The notes under the pieces: generated by a model
What the model was told of the DNA's origin: nothing
Seen by the model: only the letters and a program-made list of their open reading frames with translations
Database searches by the model: none
From: Planctomycetota bacterium
GTDB lineage: Bacteria; Planctomycetota; UBA1135; UBA2386
DNA: 64,000 nt
Direction of reading: 5' to 3'
Assembly: GCA_016713175.1 (NCBI GenBank)
Contig: JADJPQ010000001.1
Coordinates: 496,001-560,000 of the forward strand
Shown here: piece after piece, positions 51,983-61,406 of the stretch
How positions within the stretch are numbered: the stretch's first letter is position 1
How the letters are laid out: every line of letters starts with the position of its first letter
Translations under genes and position numbers: made by a program

Positions 51983-54900
51983 TCAGGGCACGAACACCAC
52001 GTGCCGGAAGCTGCCGAAACGGCCGGTCAGCGACATGACGTCGAGCGCTGTGACCTGCAGGCCGACGCTGGAACCGTAGCCGCTGGGCGTGTCCGGAGCC
52101 GTGAACGGTAGAACCGTGCCGGTCGGCGGTGCGCCGACGCCGAGCGACAGCGTCAACGGTGACTGCACCAACAGGACCATGTCGATCGGGGCCAGCGTGC
52201 TGACGTCCTGGTAGTCCATGGCGACGCCGATCAGCACGACCCACAGTGCCTGCGGATCGGCGTGCACCGTCAGTGTCTGCTGGTCGAGGCCCTGCCACAC
52301 CGATTCGGCGATCAGGCGCGGCGAAGTTCCGGCGCGTGCGACCAGTTGCGAGGTTGGATCGACCTGCGTCGCCGCGACCGTCGTATCGGCCGTCGTCACG
52401 CGGCTGCCCGACCGGACGTCCAGCAGATCCAGCGTGCAGTGATCGCCGTAGGCGGTGGACGCGATGCTGCGGATCGGCCGATCGGCGCGCACGCCCTGCA
52501 GTTTGATCCGCGTGCACCGATCGATGCGCATGGCGTCCACCGGCGCGGTCGCAGCCAGATCGAGGTCCGTGAGCACGACGATGGCATCGCTCTGCTGCAA
52601 CGTGAGCAGTTCCCCGCCGGTGAACTGCGGCCCCTGTTCGATGCGCAGGCCGACCAGGCTCGCAGGCGGGCCGGCGGCCAAGAGGCCGTGCAGCAGCACG
52701 GCGCGATCGGCCGCGATCACGACCGGGCCATCGCCGGCGGCGAAGATCGACACGGGACGGGTCATCGTGAATGCGGGATAGGTTCCGGCACCGACGACGA
52801 TGCTGGCGCCGGGTGGTGCCACGGCGATCGCGGCATCGATGTCGGCGAACGCACCCGGCCCGACGAACCAGGTGTTGCCGACGCTGGCGGCCGGGAACAC
52901 CCGCGCGAACTCGGTCGCCAGCAGGCGCCATTCACCGTGTGGCAGCAGTTCCTCGAGTCGGTAGAACGCCTCGGTGCCCGCGGCCAGTGGGTCGGAGAAG
53001 TCGTACGACGCTCCCGGGTTGCCGGACGGCGCCCAGTGGGTGACGGGCGCGAACGGGCCGTTCGGCAGAAGGGCGCGCTGGATGCGGAACTGCTCGGCGT
53101 TCTCGTAGACCGTGCGCGTCGCGATCTGGTTGCGCAGGAACGCGCCCCGGGCACCGAACGACGCCACCTCGGTGCGGTCCCGGGTCCAGAACACGACGCC
53201 GTTCGGGTCGAACTCGTGTGCTTCCCCGGCACGGTCGCCCTCGGCATTGATCAGATCGACGCGGCCGGTGCCGGTGCATGCGACACCGTGGGTGACGCCG
53301 CCGTTGGCGTCGAAATCGAGATCCCAGAAGGTCGCCGCCGCCGTTCGGCTGACGTCGAGCAGCACCGAGCCCGGCTGCGGCGAGCCGTTCGTGAACAGGC
53401 CGCCGCGAAAGTCGGCAGGGAACGCGCCGAACGTCGCCGGTGCGAGGATGCGCACGCCCTGCGCGTTCATGCCGCGGAAGACGAAGTTCACGGCTTCGAT
53501 GCGTCCTGCCAGCGTCACGTCGCAATCGCTGCCCTGCACGATGGCGGGAGCGATCGGCGTGCCGAGCAGTCGCAGCGTGCCGGAACTCTGCAGGGCCAGC
53601 CTGGCACCGAGGTCGAGGTCGAGCATCCCGCCCGCGGCGAAGGCGAGCGTACCGTCGACGGTGGTGACGGCGGCCGCGGCGAGGTCGAGTCGCCGGGCGG
53701 CCAGGTCGAGCGCGGCGCCGGTGTCGATACGGAGCGATGCACCGCGGACCTCGAGGTCGCGGTTCGCGGCATGGGTGCCACGCGCGATCCGCAGCTCGTG
53801 AAACGCGCAGGTCGTGCCGTTGCCGGTGATCGAGCGGGCGCTCGGGGCGTCGAGTACGATGGTCCCCGCGGTCGGGACGAAGGTGGAGTCAATCTGCAGA
53901 TCGCCGCCGACCGTGATCGTCGCCGGTGGCGCGGTCACCGGGCTCTGCAGCGACATGCGGAGGCGGTTGCCGACGTGCATCGAGCTGCCGGGTCCAGCGC
54001 CGGTCAGCGTGCCGCCGTCGAAGCTGGCGAGGCCCGCGACGTCGAGGCGGCCGATCGTCAGCGCAGCACACGCTGCCTGCATGCCGAAGTCGCCCGCCAC
54101 GGTGAGGCTTTGGATGTTCCACATGCCGCTCGCGCACGTGGTCAGCGGGGCCGGACTGCTGGCAGGCACGTCGATGGTGCCGCCGCCGATGGTGCTGTTG
54201 CCGGCGAACACCAGTGTCGACGCAGTGGGCAGCACGAGACTGCCGGTCACGTGGGTCGACCCCCACACGACGTGTTGCGTGCCGGTGACGGTCAACGACC
54301 CGGCGACCGTGAGTCCACCGCGCAGGACGAGGCTGTCCAGCGTGGCGACGCAATTGGGGCCGATCGCCAAGCCGGGCAACGTCGCGGCAGCCTGCATGGT
54401 GCAGGCGCCAGCACCGTCCATGAGGAGCGATCCCGCGGGTGCTGTCGTGCGCGCGCGGAAGTTGGCGTTCGAGGTCCAATTGCCGCCGCACGTGATGACG
54501 TCGGGTGGTGCATCCGACAGGGCGGTGGTCTGGAACGTCACGTTGCCGCCGACGTCGAGAGTCGAGCCCTGCACGTGGCTCTGGATGCGGGCGCCACCGA
54601 GGGTCGCGTTGCCGGTCACGGTGGCGCTGGCCACGCGCAGCACGGTGTTCGTGCCGGTGACCGACAGGTCGCCGTTCACGGTCAGGCCGGTGGCGATGTA
54701 CTCGCCGCCGGTGATCTGCAGTTCGGGCAGCGCGCCGATGACGTTCTTGGTCGGGTTGTGGGTCGACGTGCCGGTCAGGACGACACGGCTGCCGAAGGGC
54801 ATGTTGAGCTGGCCGGTGCCGCGGATCTCGAAGTTGCCGCGCACTTCGAGCGGATCCCACAGCGACCCCACGTTGGCGATACCGCCGCCGGCAACGATGA

Positions 54901-56650
54901 AGTCCTCGGACGATTCCAAGTACGGGGCATCCAGCCGGCCCTCGACGTAGACCTGATCGATGTCGTTGTCAAAAGTCCAGAGAAAGCCACCGGCAAACAC
55001 CCTGGCCTGGTCCAAGCTGTCCAAGCTCCCTACGGACGTCATTTGTCCATACACATCGACCGAGCGGTATCCAGGTGGGAATCCATCCGGCTGGACAGTT
55101 ACCACAGCATTGCTTTCGACAACGATAGAGCCAAGACCGGTGAACTGTTGCCAGCATTCGATGCTGTGATGCGTGGGTCCTGTTCCAGCTGCAGGCGCAC
55201 CGAAGATGATGACGCCAGTAGTGTTCTGGAAGGTGTTGGTTTGCCGAATGAGGATACTGCCTGTTACCCGCATTGTCCCGGGGGGGCTAGTCAAACCGCT
55301 GTTGGCAAGCAGGTCGATGCTGCCGACGACGAGGGTCGCCGAAGGATCCCCTGATAGGAAGGCGTCTCGCAACCCCAAGAATGGGATGCGGACCTCGCCA
55401 CCATCGATCCGCAAGGCGCAGTTCCGGAACACTTCCAGCTCCGGACCAGGGGGTAGAGTCCTAACTGACCTGAATCCAATGTCTCGCATGCGCAGGATCG
55501 TGCCGGTACTTTGCCCGAGAACTGTCACGCTATCGGCGAAGACACCAGGCGCGCCGACAAGCAGGAAGGTCCCGAGGCCGAGTCGGAAGTCCAGAGCCGA
55601 TGCCACACTCGCGTTGAGCGTCGCATTGCCGTGAAGTTCTCGTGCGCCGATGGAGGCGCCAGTGGCCTCCACGAGGAAGTCGCCGTCGACGCGCAGGCTG
55701 GGGTTCGTGGTCAATGTTCCGCTGATCGTGACGTCACCCCGTGCTCTGGCTGTCGTCCCGGCGACCTGGACCGTGCCGCCGACCGTCAAGGCCCCGCCCA
55801 CATCGAAGGGGTTGCCTGCCGTCGAGTTCGCCTGCAATCCGCCCGCCACCACGACGCCGCCACCAGTCACGATGCCGTAGTTCGCGGCGACGGACTCGCC
55901 TGCCGGGACCTCCAGCGCGAACAGCCGCGAATCCGGCGCGTCCAACACGTGGGTCCTGCCACCCGTGAACGCGACGACACCTCCCGTCGCCTGGAACATG
56001 TCGTCACTCGTCCAATCACCACCCAGTGTCAGCCGATCGAACGGCACAGCGCCGACCGTTCCCGCCTCCAGCGTGAAATCGCCGTCGACGACCAGGGTCG
56101 TCGACCCCGTCGCGGTCACCGATTGGCAGCGCAGATCGACATTGCCGGTCACCGCGATCCTTCCCTGCCAACGCACGCTGCCATTGCCGGTCGCCGACGT
56201 GCACCGCAGATCACCGCGGATCTCCGGTCCGTCCAGCAGGATGTTCCGCCCGCCGCCGATCTCGATCGTGGGCACGCGTTGGTTGCCAGGGGCCGAGACC
56301 AGGCCGGTCGGCTGGGTGCCGACGAGCCGCAGCCTGCCGGTGCCGACGACGTTGGTCCGCAGGCTGATCGAGCCGTGCACGTCGAGCGTGCCCTGGATGC
56401 TGAGGCCGCCGCCATCGACCTGCAGCTCCCAGCAGACCGCCGTTCCGGCGACCACTGGCCGGGGACCCGACGCGACGACGATCGCGCCGCGATTGGCATC
56501 GGGCACGCCGGCGTCCCAGTTCGCGGCGTTGTTCCAGTCGGAACTGACCGCGCCGGTCCATTGCGTGAAGCTCTGGGCACCGAGAGTCGTGGCGCTGGTC
56601 ATCGCCAGCAGGCCGGTTGCGGCGGCGACGCGGCAGGTCGGGAGGCTCAT
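51983..56650 (-). CDS. Giant secreted beta-helix-like protein
   Basis: A 1555-residue exported protein. After a signal peptide (ending LGAQ near 25) it begins WTGAVSSDWNNAANWDAGVPD, the opening of autotransporter-like passenger repeats, and continues with about 1100 residues of short beta-strand repeats (TVTGNATLGG, LTVAGSLTVTGT, VNGDLSVTG and similar) expected to fold as a right-handed beta-helix. Near 1240-1480 a pectate-lyase-like segment occurs (GTYPAFTMTRPVSIFAAGDGPV). The last 150 residues are a beta-rich end domain. No membrane barrel is seen. The coding sequence has a lower-GC patch at about 54960-55560. Confidence 0.75.
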   Translation of the reverse strand: MSLPTCRVAAATGLLAMTSATTLGAQSFTQWTGAVSSDWNNAANWDAGVPDANRGAIVVASGPRPVVAGTAVCWELQVDGGGLSIQGTLDVHGSISLRTNVVGTGRLRLVGTQPTGLVSAPGNQRVPTIEIGGGRNILLDGPEIRGDLRCTSATGNGSVRWQGRIAVTGNVDLRCQSVTATGSTTLVVDGDFTLEAGTVGAVPFDRLTLGGDWTSDDMFQATGGVVAFTGGRTHVLDAPDSRLFALEVPAGESVAANYGIVTGGGVVVAGGLQANSTAGNPFDVGGALTVGGTVQVAGTTARARGDVTISGTLTTNPSLRVDGDFLVEATGASIGARELHGNATLNASVASALDFRLGLGTFLLVGAPGVFADSVTVLGQSTGTILRMRDIGFRSVRTLPPGPELEVFRNCALRIDGGEVRIPFLGLRDAFLSGDPSATLVVGSIDLLANSGLTSPPGTMRVTGSILIRQTNTFQNTTGVIIFGAPAAGTGPTHHSIECWQQFTGLGSIVVESNAVVTVQPDGFPPGYRSVDVYGQMTSVGSLDSLDQARVFAGGFLWTFDNDIDQVYVEGRLDAPYLESSEDFIVAGGGIANVGSLWDPLEVRGNFEIRGTGQLNMPFGSRVVLTGTSTHNPTKNVIGALPELQITGGEYIATGLTVNGDLSVTGTNTVLRVASATVTGNATLGGARIQSHVQGSTLDVGGNVTFQTTALSDAPPDVITCGGNWTSNANFRARTTAPAGSLLMDGAGACTMQAAATLPGLAIGPNCVATLDSLVLRGGLTVAGSLTVTGTQHVVWGSTHVTGSLVLPTASTLVFAGNSTIGGGTIDVPASSPAPLTTCASGMWNIQSLTVAGDFGMQAACAALTIGRLDVAGLASFDGGTLTGAGPGSSMHVGNRLRMSLQSPVTAPPATITVGGDLQIDSTFVPTAGTIVLDAPSARSITGNGTTCAFHELRIARGTHAANRDLEVRGASLRIDTGAALDLAARRLDLAAAAVTTVDGTLAFAAGGMLDLDLGARLALQSSGTLRLLGTPIAPAIVQGSDCDVTLAGRIEAVNFVFRGMNAQGVRILAPATFGAFPADFRGGLFTNGSPQPGSVLLDVSRTAAATFWDLDFDANGGVTHGVACTGTGRVDLINAEGDRAGEAHEFDPNGVVFWTRDRTEVASFGARGAFLRNQIATRTVYENAEQFRIQRALLPNGPFAPVTHWAPSGNPGASYDFSDPLAAGTEAFYRLEELLPHGEWRLLATEFARVFPAASVGNTWFVGPGAFADIDAAIAVAPPGASIVVGAGTYPAFTMTRPVSIFAAGDGPVVIAADRAVLLHGLLAAGPPASLVGLRIEQGPQFTGGELLTLQQSDAIVVLTDLDLAATAPVDAMRIDRCTRIKLQGVRADRPIRSIASTAYGDHCTLDLLDVRSGSRVTTADTTVAATQVDPTSQLVARAGTSPRLIAESVWQGLDQQTLTVHADPQALWVVLIGVAMDYQDVSTLAPIDMVLLVQSPLTLSLGVGAPPTGTVLPFTAPDTPSGYGSSVGLQVTALDVMSLTGRFGSFRHVVFVP

Positions 56651-56744
56651 GGGTTTGCTGTGCTCACGGGGTTGCAGACCTACAGACGGAATCCAGCGGA
56701 TCCGCACGTCACCGGGCAGGCGTCGAGCCGGCCCGAGGACGTCA

Positions 56745-58526
56745 TCAAGAGTCGACGAGTGGCCAGGCGTCGCCGAAGTCCAGGGACGTGCCGAGCGCTC
56801 CCTCCAGGAACGCGCGGCGCGTGAGTTCCCAGTAACCCAGATGAGGCGCGCCGAAGCCCGACAGCGTCGGAAGGTAGGACTGCTGCGGCGCATTGTCGAG
56901 CACGTGGCCTTGCGCGTCGAACTGGCGCAGGCGCCCGGCGTGCTGGAACGGCCAGGGGAAGAACGTGGCTACCGAGTCGCCGAAGTTGACCCAGCGCTCG
57001 GCGCGGTTGCCGAACTGTTGGTCGAAGAACAGCGCGAACATCGCGTCACCGGCACGGGGCTGCCCGAACGTGACGACCCCGGCGAGGCGGATGCGGTGCA
57101 CCACTTCGAGCCGGTAGGCAACGATCTGGGCGATCGCACCGCCGAGACTGTGCCCCGTGATCCAGATCCTGCGACCTTGTGCGGCGGCTGCCGCGGCGTG
57201 CTGCCGCACGCGCTCGAAGACCGCTTGGTAGCCGTGCTGCGCAATGCCGACGGTCTGCGCCGCGTAGAAGCCGTGATGCACGCAGCAGTGCATGTTCAGT
57301 TCGGGCAACAGCACCGCGCCGATGTCGGTCAGGATGTCCTTGGGGCTGTACTGCGAGTCGGTGCCGCAGAACGACACCACGAGGTTGTTGTCGTTCTGGG
57401 CGGCGACGAACTGGGTATCGAACGCCAACCAGGACGCCCCCTGCGTGACGACGTCCAGCGTCTCGTGCAGACCGAGTTCGACGAACTTCTGCCGGGTCTC
57501 GTTGTGGTACTCGCTCTGGGTCGCACCCTGACGGCTGTAGACGTGTCGTGAGGCCAGCGCCATCAGATACGCCGGGAGCAACGGGTGCTCGGCGTGGCTC
57601 TCGTCGAGGAAGTCGAACGGACGTACCCGGTCGACGTGGTAGTTCGTGTGCACGATCGCCTGCGCACGATCGCTGACGCGCCCGACGCGCAACACAGAGC
57701 CGTTGATTCGCCGCTTCGGCAAGCGCGCGGTGACCAGGTCTGGCGTGCTTTCGAGGATCGTCAGTGCGATGTCGTCCAGCCAGACCCGAATGCTGTCGCC
57801 GTTCGCCGGACACGGCAGGTTGTTCGAGTGGATCGTGACGCGATCGCCGATGAACGCGTGGTCGGCCGGGCTGATGGCGAGTACGAGGGTCGGCTGGAGT
57901 TGGCTGAGCAGGGCCGTTCGGTCGTTGGCGCCAGCCAGGGTGAAGTGACTCGGGAACAGCGTGTCCGCGATGGCACCGCGACGCAGTTCCTCGAGCACCG
58001 GGTCCACGGGCAGGTAGCGCGCAAGTTCGCTGCCATAGCGCGCCATGCGCGACAGCGGCTCCACGAACAGTGGGTCGCGTGTCGACAGGCTGCTGGCCAG
58101 GCGTGCACCGATCGCAGGGTCAGTGCTCGTTGGCGGGGCCACGAAAGGACTCGTGAACGACGAGCTGACTTCGAGTGCGAGCGGCAGCACCATGCGACTG
58201 CGACCGACGACACCTTCGATGCGGAAGCCGGAGCCGAGCGGTGCGAGACTGCTGGCGCCGACTCGCAACAGCCGGGCCTGGCGAGCGAACGGCCCGATCT
58301 GCACCGAGAAGGCCGGCTGCGGCGCGCTGCGTGGACCCTGCACGACCTGGACTCCGGCGAGGTCGCGATACACCTCGCCGACGAGATGCACCTCGAGGTG
58401 TCCACCTCGGGCGAGGCGAGCGTAGATCACGTCTTGTGCGGTCGCGCTGCCGAGGACCACGAACAGCAAGGCGATCGCTTGCAGCGTTCGTTGGGCGAGG
58501 GAGCGAGTGGGGCGGGTTCGAGGCAT
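56745..58526 (-). CDS. Secreted class 3 lipase
   Basis: A 593-residue exported lipase. It has a signal peptide (LQAIALLFVVLGSATAQ), about 280 residues of beta-rich N-terminal sequence with an IPT/Ig-like part (DHAFIGDRVTIHSNNLPCP...), then a class 3 lipase domain. The nucleophile elbow is GHSLGGAIAQIVAY with S460, the oxyanion-type VVSFCGTDSQYSPKDILTDIG lies before it, and FGQPRAGDAMF and a histidine in GAPHLGYWELTR follow. ATG 58526 is used because it starts the signal peptide. It probably hydrolyses exogenous lipids. Confidence 0.85.
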   Translation of the reverse strand: MPRTRPTRSLAQRTLQAIALLFVVLGSATAQDVIYARLARGGHLEVHLVGEVYRDLAGVQVVQGPRSAPQPAFSVQIGPFARQARLLRVGASSLAPLGSGFRIEGVVGRSRMVLPLALEVSSSFTSPFVAPPTSTDPAIGARLASSLSTRDPLFVEPLSRMARYGSELARYLPVDPVLEELRRGAIADTLFPSHFTLAGANDRTALLSQLQPTLVLAISPADHAFIGDRVTIHSNNLPCPANGDSIRVWLDDIALTILESTPDLVTARLPKRRINGSVLRVGRVSDRAQAIVHTNYHVDRVRPFDFLDESHAEHPLLPAYLMALASRHVYSRQGATQSEYHNETRQKFVELGLHETLDVVTQGASWLAFDTQFVAAQNDNNLVVSFCGTDSQYSPKDILTDIGAVLLPELNMHCCVHHGFYAAQTVGIAQHGYQAVFERVRQHAAAAAAQGRRIWITGHSLGGAIAQIVAYRLEVVHRIRLAGVVTFGQPRAGDAMFALFFDQQFGNRAERWVNFGDSVATFFPWPFQHAGRLRQFDAQGHVLDNAPQQSYLPTLSGFGAPHLGYWELTRRAFLEGALGTSLDFGDAWPLVDS

Positions 58527-58748
58527 CGAGTTGGCACCTGGGTTCGGGCGTGGCGAAGGGCCTCGCCGCTGCCTGATCGATGGGAACTCATGCGCGGCCG
58601 TGACGTGCTGACTGGAGGACAAGCGGAACAACGGGGTATTCCGCCGGCCTGCGAGGCGAGGCGAATGCGTTCTTCGCGCGGCGCCGGCTCCAGACGCGGC
58701 GGGACGAGGCTGTAGAGTCGGGCAAAGTGCCCGGATTCTCGTCCTGGG

Positions 58749-58795
58749 CAGCTGCCATGCCTGCCGGCTGCCGGCAGTAACGGTCGACGGCTCGA
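58749..58795 (+). repeat. 47-bp fragment related to the pseudogene at 60493
   Basis: Matches 60972-61011 with one mismatch except that it keeps two tandem copies of CTGCCGG (58761-58774) where the pseudogene has one. The extra 7 bases restore an open frame reading SCHACRLPAVTVDGS. Confidence 0.8.
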
Positions 58796-58809
58796 TCGGT
58801 GCGGGGACA

Positions 58810-58990
58810 GGGTCTGGGTGGTGTCGAGGTGTGCCGGTGCCGTTCGCGCAGGCCAGATCCAGGTCGCCATCGCCGTCGGTGTCCATCAGCGCGAGTCAAC
58901 GCGTGACCCCCGTGAGGGCAGCCGGGCTGCCCGTGGCATCGACGAAGCTCCCCACGCTGCCGTGAGCAGGAGGTCGGCTGGCCACCCCGC
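58810..58990 (-). pseudogene. FG-GAP/VCBS-repeat protein remnant
   Basis: The minus strand contains GSFVDATGSPAALTGVTR followed, after a stop and frame change, by LALMDTDGDGDLDLACANGTG. Both are typical of FG-GAP repeat proteins (GxFxDATGS..., then xDxDGDGDLDLxxxNG calcium loops). Frames are broken and neither end of a gene is present, so only about one repeat survives. Confidence 0.65.
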
Positions 58991-59021
58991 CTGGGCAGGC
59001 GGCCTTGCGCGCGGTCGAGCC

Positions 59022-60146
59022 CTACAGGCCGATGCCGATCGCTCGGGCGTTCGTGATCCGGATCAATCCGGAGGGGAGCTCGATCAGTGCTGCCTGGCAG
59101 TAGACGTCGTAGCCGATGAAGTTCGCCGCGTTGGGAATCCCCAATGGTGCGGTGCCGGTGCCGCCTACGTAGCTGCCGCCGAGCGCGCCGATATCGTTCG
59201 GCGCGTCGGAGATGCAACCTGCGACGAGCGGGCTGATCAGGCCGAGATCGAACGGGATCGGGATCGAACCGACGAAGCAGCGATTGCTGCCGACGCTGAG
59301 CGAGTAGATGCCGCTCTGGCCGTTCGAGTCACCGATGCGCAGCGCGAAGCCCGGGTTCGGCACGCGCGGCGGGCCGCCGATCGTCGTCAGCGTGCCGCCG
59401 CGGCAGCCGCCGGCGCCGTACGCGCCAGCCGCGGCGCGCGGGCCGGCGAACAACGTCGCGACTTCGGCCGCCGAGAACGCACGATTCGCGATGACGAGCT
59501 CGTCGACGACGAAGCCGCTGCCGAGCGCGCCGACCTGCAGCGTGCCGCTCCAGTTGCCCGGCACTGCGGCGCCGAGCGCATTGGTGTGGTCGATGGCGCC
59601 ATCGACCCACGCCGTGTAGCTGCCGGCAGCAACGTCGATCACGAATGCGAGGTGCACCCAGCGCTGCGTGGCAAGGGTCTTGACGTTGGCAGCGGTGATC
59701 GAGAGGCCGGCGGGGCCGCTCGCGGCAGTCCATTGCGTCAGCAGGTGCCCTTCCAGGAAACCGGTGGTAGTGCCCGAAACGAAGCCGGGGACGGTCGTCG
59801 GCTGCACCGTCGTCAGCAGCGTGTGCGGCAGCCCGATGCCGGTGGTTCCGGGGATCCGAACCCACGCCGCGTACGAGAAGCTGCCGCCCACGCCTGCCAG
59901 GGACCAGCCGGTGTTGAGCTGCGACACGGTGAAGATGTCGGTGTTCCCGTCGAAGGCGCCGCCCCAGAGGCCTTGCACCCACGGCTGATGCGACGCGGAT
60001 GCGGTGATGACACCATGGCGTGGCGCCGGCGAGGGGTCGGCATGGTTGACGACCATCGTTCCGCAGCGCCCGTCGAATTTGTAGTGGACCGTGTCCTGTG
60101 CGCAAACGCTTGCCGGAATCAGGACCGCGAGAAAGTCGAGCCGCAT
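59022..60146 (-). CDS. Secreted LamG/concanavalin-like protein
   Basis: A 374-residue exported protein. The signal peptide ends in SVCAQ. Residues about 20-225 form a laminin-G-like jelly roll (LWGGAFDGNTDIFTVSQ, WSLAGVGGSFSYAAWVRIPG, RWVHLAFVIDVAAGSYTAWVDG, VDELVIANRAFSAAEVATLFAG), a carbohydrate- or protein-binding fold. The C-terminal 150 residues form the end domain shared by many exported proteins here. AGGAG precedes ATG 60146. No catalytic residues are evident. Confidence 0.8.
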   Translation of the reverse strand: MRLDFLAVLIPASVCAQDTVHYKFDGRCGTMVVNHADPSPAPRHGVITASASHQPWVQGLWGGAFDGNTDIFTVSQLNTGWSLAGVGGSFSYAAWVRIPGTTGIGLPHTLLTTVQPTTVPGFVSGTTTGFLEGHLLTQWTAASGPAGLSITAANVKTLATQRWVHLAFVIDVAAGSYTAWVDGAIDHTNALGAAVPGNWSGTLQVGALGSGFVVDELVIANRAFSAAEVATLFAGPRAAAGAYGAGGCRGGTLTTIGGPPRVPNPGFALRIGDSNGQSGIYSLSVGSNRCFVGSIPIPFDLGLISPLVAGCISDAPNDIGALGGSYVGGTGTAPLGIPNAANFIGYDVYCQAALIELPSGLIRITNARAIGIGL

Positions 60147-60492
60147 GGTTGCTGTCTCCTGGATGGACGTGGGCGAATCAGGGATCGGTCGTCGAGGACC
60201 CTGGCGACCGCAGCCATCGTCGTGTCGCTGCTGTTGTATCGCGGCCGGGCCTGAGCGCCACCTGCGCCACCAGCCGGTCAGCCGGCATCACGACCGAGGC
60301 GCGACTTGCGGAGGCGGGCAAGTCGGGCACCCCGCTGCTTCACCGAGGAACGACGCACGGAACGGCGGGGTTGGGCGTTTGTGGCTCTGGTATCGAGCGG
60401 CACTACGGGTGGGCTGAGCTCTTGCGCCGCGTGTTCTGGGCTGAAGTGATGGTGGGCCTTTCGCCGATCTGACGCCCGCGGACAATGCGGCC
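60147..60492. other. Intergenic region with no recognised feature
   Basis: About 346 bp between divergent genes. I see no gene, hairpin terminator or clear promoter in it. Confidence 0.5.
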
Positions 60493-61160
60493 ATGAGCCG
60501 CTCCGCCCTTGCGCTCCTGTTCGTCGCGGTGGCCCTGCCTGCACAGAACACGATCGTCGTGCCGGGCGGCGGGGGGAACACGCTGCAGCAGGCGATCGAC
60601 ATCGCGTCGCCCGGCGACAGGCTCGACGTCTATGCGGGCGGTTACGCGGCGATCACCGTTACCGAGGGCATCACGATCGACTGCCGGGCCGGTGTTTCGA
60701 TCGTCGGCAGCCCCATGATTCCCGCGGTGCGGATCCAAGGCGTGCCGGCGGGGCAGGTCTGCGTCGTGCACGCCGGCTCCTACCCTTCGATCGGCGTCAG
60801 CGGCTGTGGCGGCGGCGTCGTGGTCGATGGCGGACAGCTCACCGGCACGCCAGTGATCTCCCCGCCATCGCGCGTCGATTCGTGCACCGGCCCCGTCGTG
60901 TTCCAGGGGCTGGACGCCGGCAACGACTACTTCAATACCCTGCCGCTCGCGATTGCCTCTTCGGCGCAGGTCAGCTGCCATGCCTGCCGGCAGTCACGGT
61001 CGACGGCTCGAACGTGAACTTCGTGGACTGCGAGGTGCCGAAGCGGAACACGCGGATCGGCCTCCAGATCGTCTCCGGGCGCGCGGTGATCCGCGGGGGC
61101 CGGTTCGCCGGCGCCCAGTTCTTCAGCGTGGGCATCGAGGGCCGGGTCCGGCGGAGCGAA
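60493..61160 (+). pseudogene. Frameshifted secreted beta-helix-type protein
   Basis: Starts with a good signal peptide (SALALLFVAVALPAQ) and the polysaccharide-lyase-like opening NTIVVPGGGGNTLQQAIDIA, then beta-helix rungs up to SSAQVSCHACR. There the frame is lost and ends at 61017. The next frame continues VTVDGSNVNFVDCEVPKRNTRIGLQIVSGRAVIRGGRFAG up to about 61150 and then decays. The related fragment at 58749-58795 has 7 more bases (a second CTGCCGG) that would join the two frames. A 7-base deletion between direct repeats therefore probably killed this gene. Confidence 0.7.
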
Positions 61161-61181
61161 GCCGCGGGCGACCGCTGCGGG

Positions 61182-61286
61182 TCAGGGCGTGATCCGGAAC
61201 CCCGTCGCCGCCAGATCGGCGAACGCACTGACCGGCAGCGCCGCGCGCCGGCACGACAGACGGCGGGGCGACTTCGGCAGGGTCAC
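61182..61286 (-). pseudogene. Truncated SGNH gene start
   Basis: GTG 61286 overlaps the serine hydrolase stop by GTGA and begins TLPKSPRRLS, the same first eleven codons as the SGNH hydrolase at 37594-38649. The frame then leaves the SGNH sequence and ends after 34 residues. It is the stump of a second SGNH copy. Confidence 0.75.
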
Positions 61287-61406
61287 TGCCGCGCGGCGTA
61301 GAAGATGCCGCCGCTCTGGTGCAGTTCGAACGAACCGAAGTCGGCGCCGAACACGATGCGCACGGCGTGGTCGAAGTCGGCGACGAACGTCCGTTCGCCC
61401 TGCCAC
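61254..61406. repeat. 153-bp duplicated segment, copy B
   Basis: Counterpart of 38617-38769, in the same orientation. Here the hydrolase side is intact and the SGNH side is truncated, the reverse of copy A. Confidence 0.85.

Larger units (their letters stand above)
58527..59021. other. Intergenic region with gene remnants
   Basis: A 495-bp stretch without an intact gene. It contains an FG-GAP remnant on the minus strand (58810-58990) and a 47-bp copy of part of the pseudogene at 60493 (58749-58795). No promoter is obvious. Confidence 0.6.
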
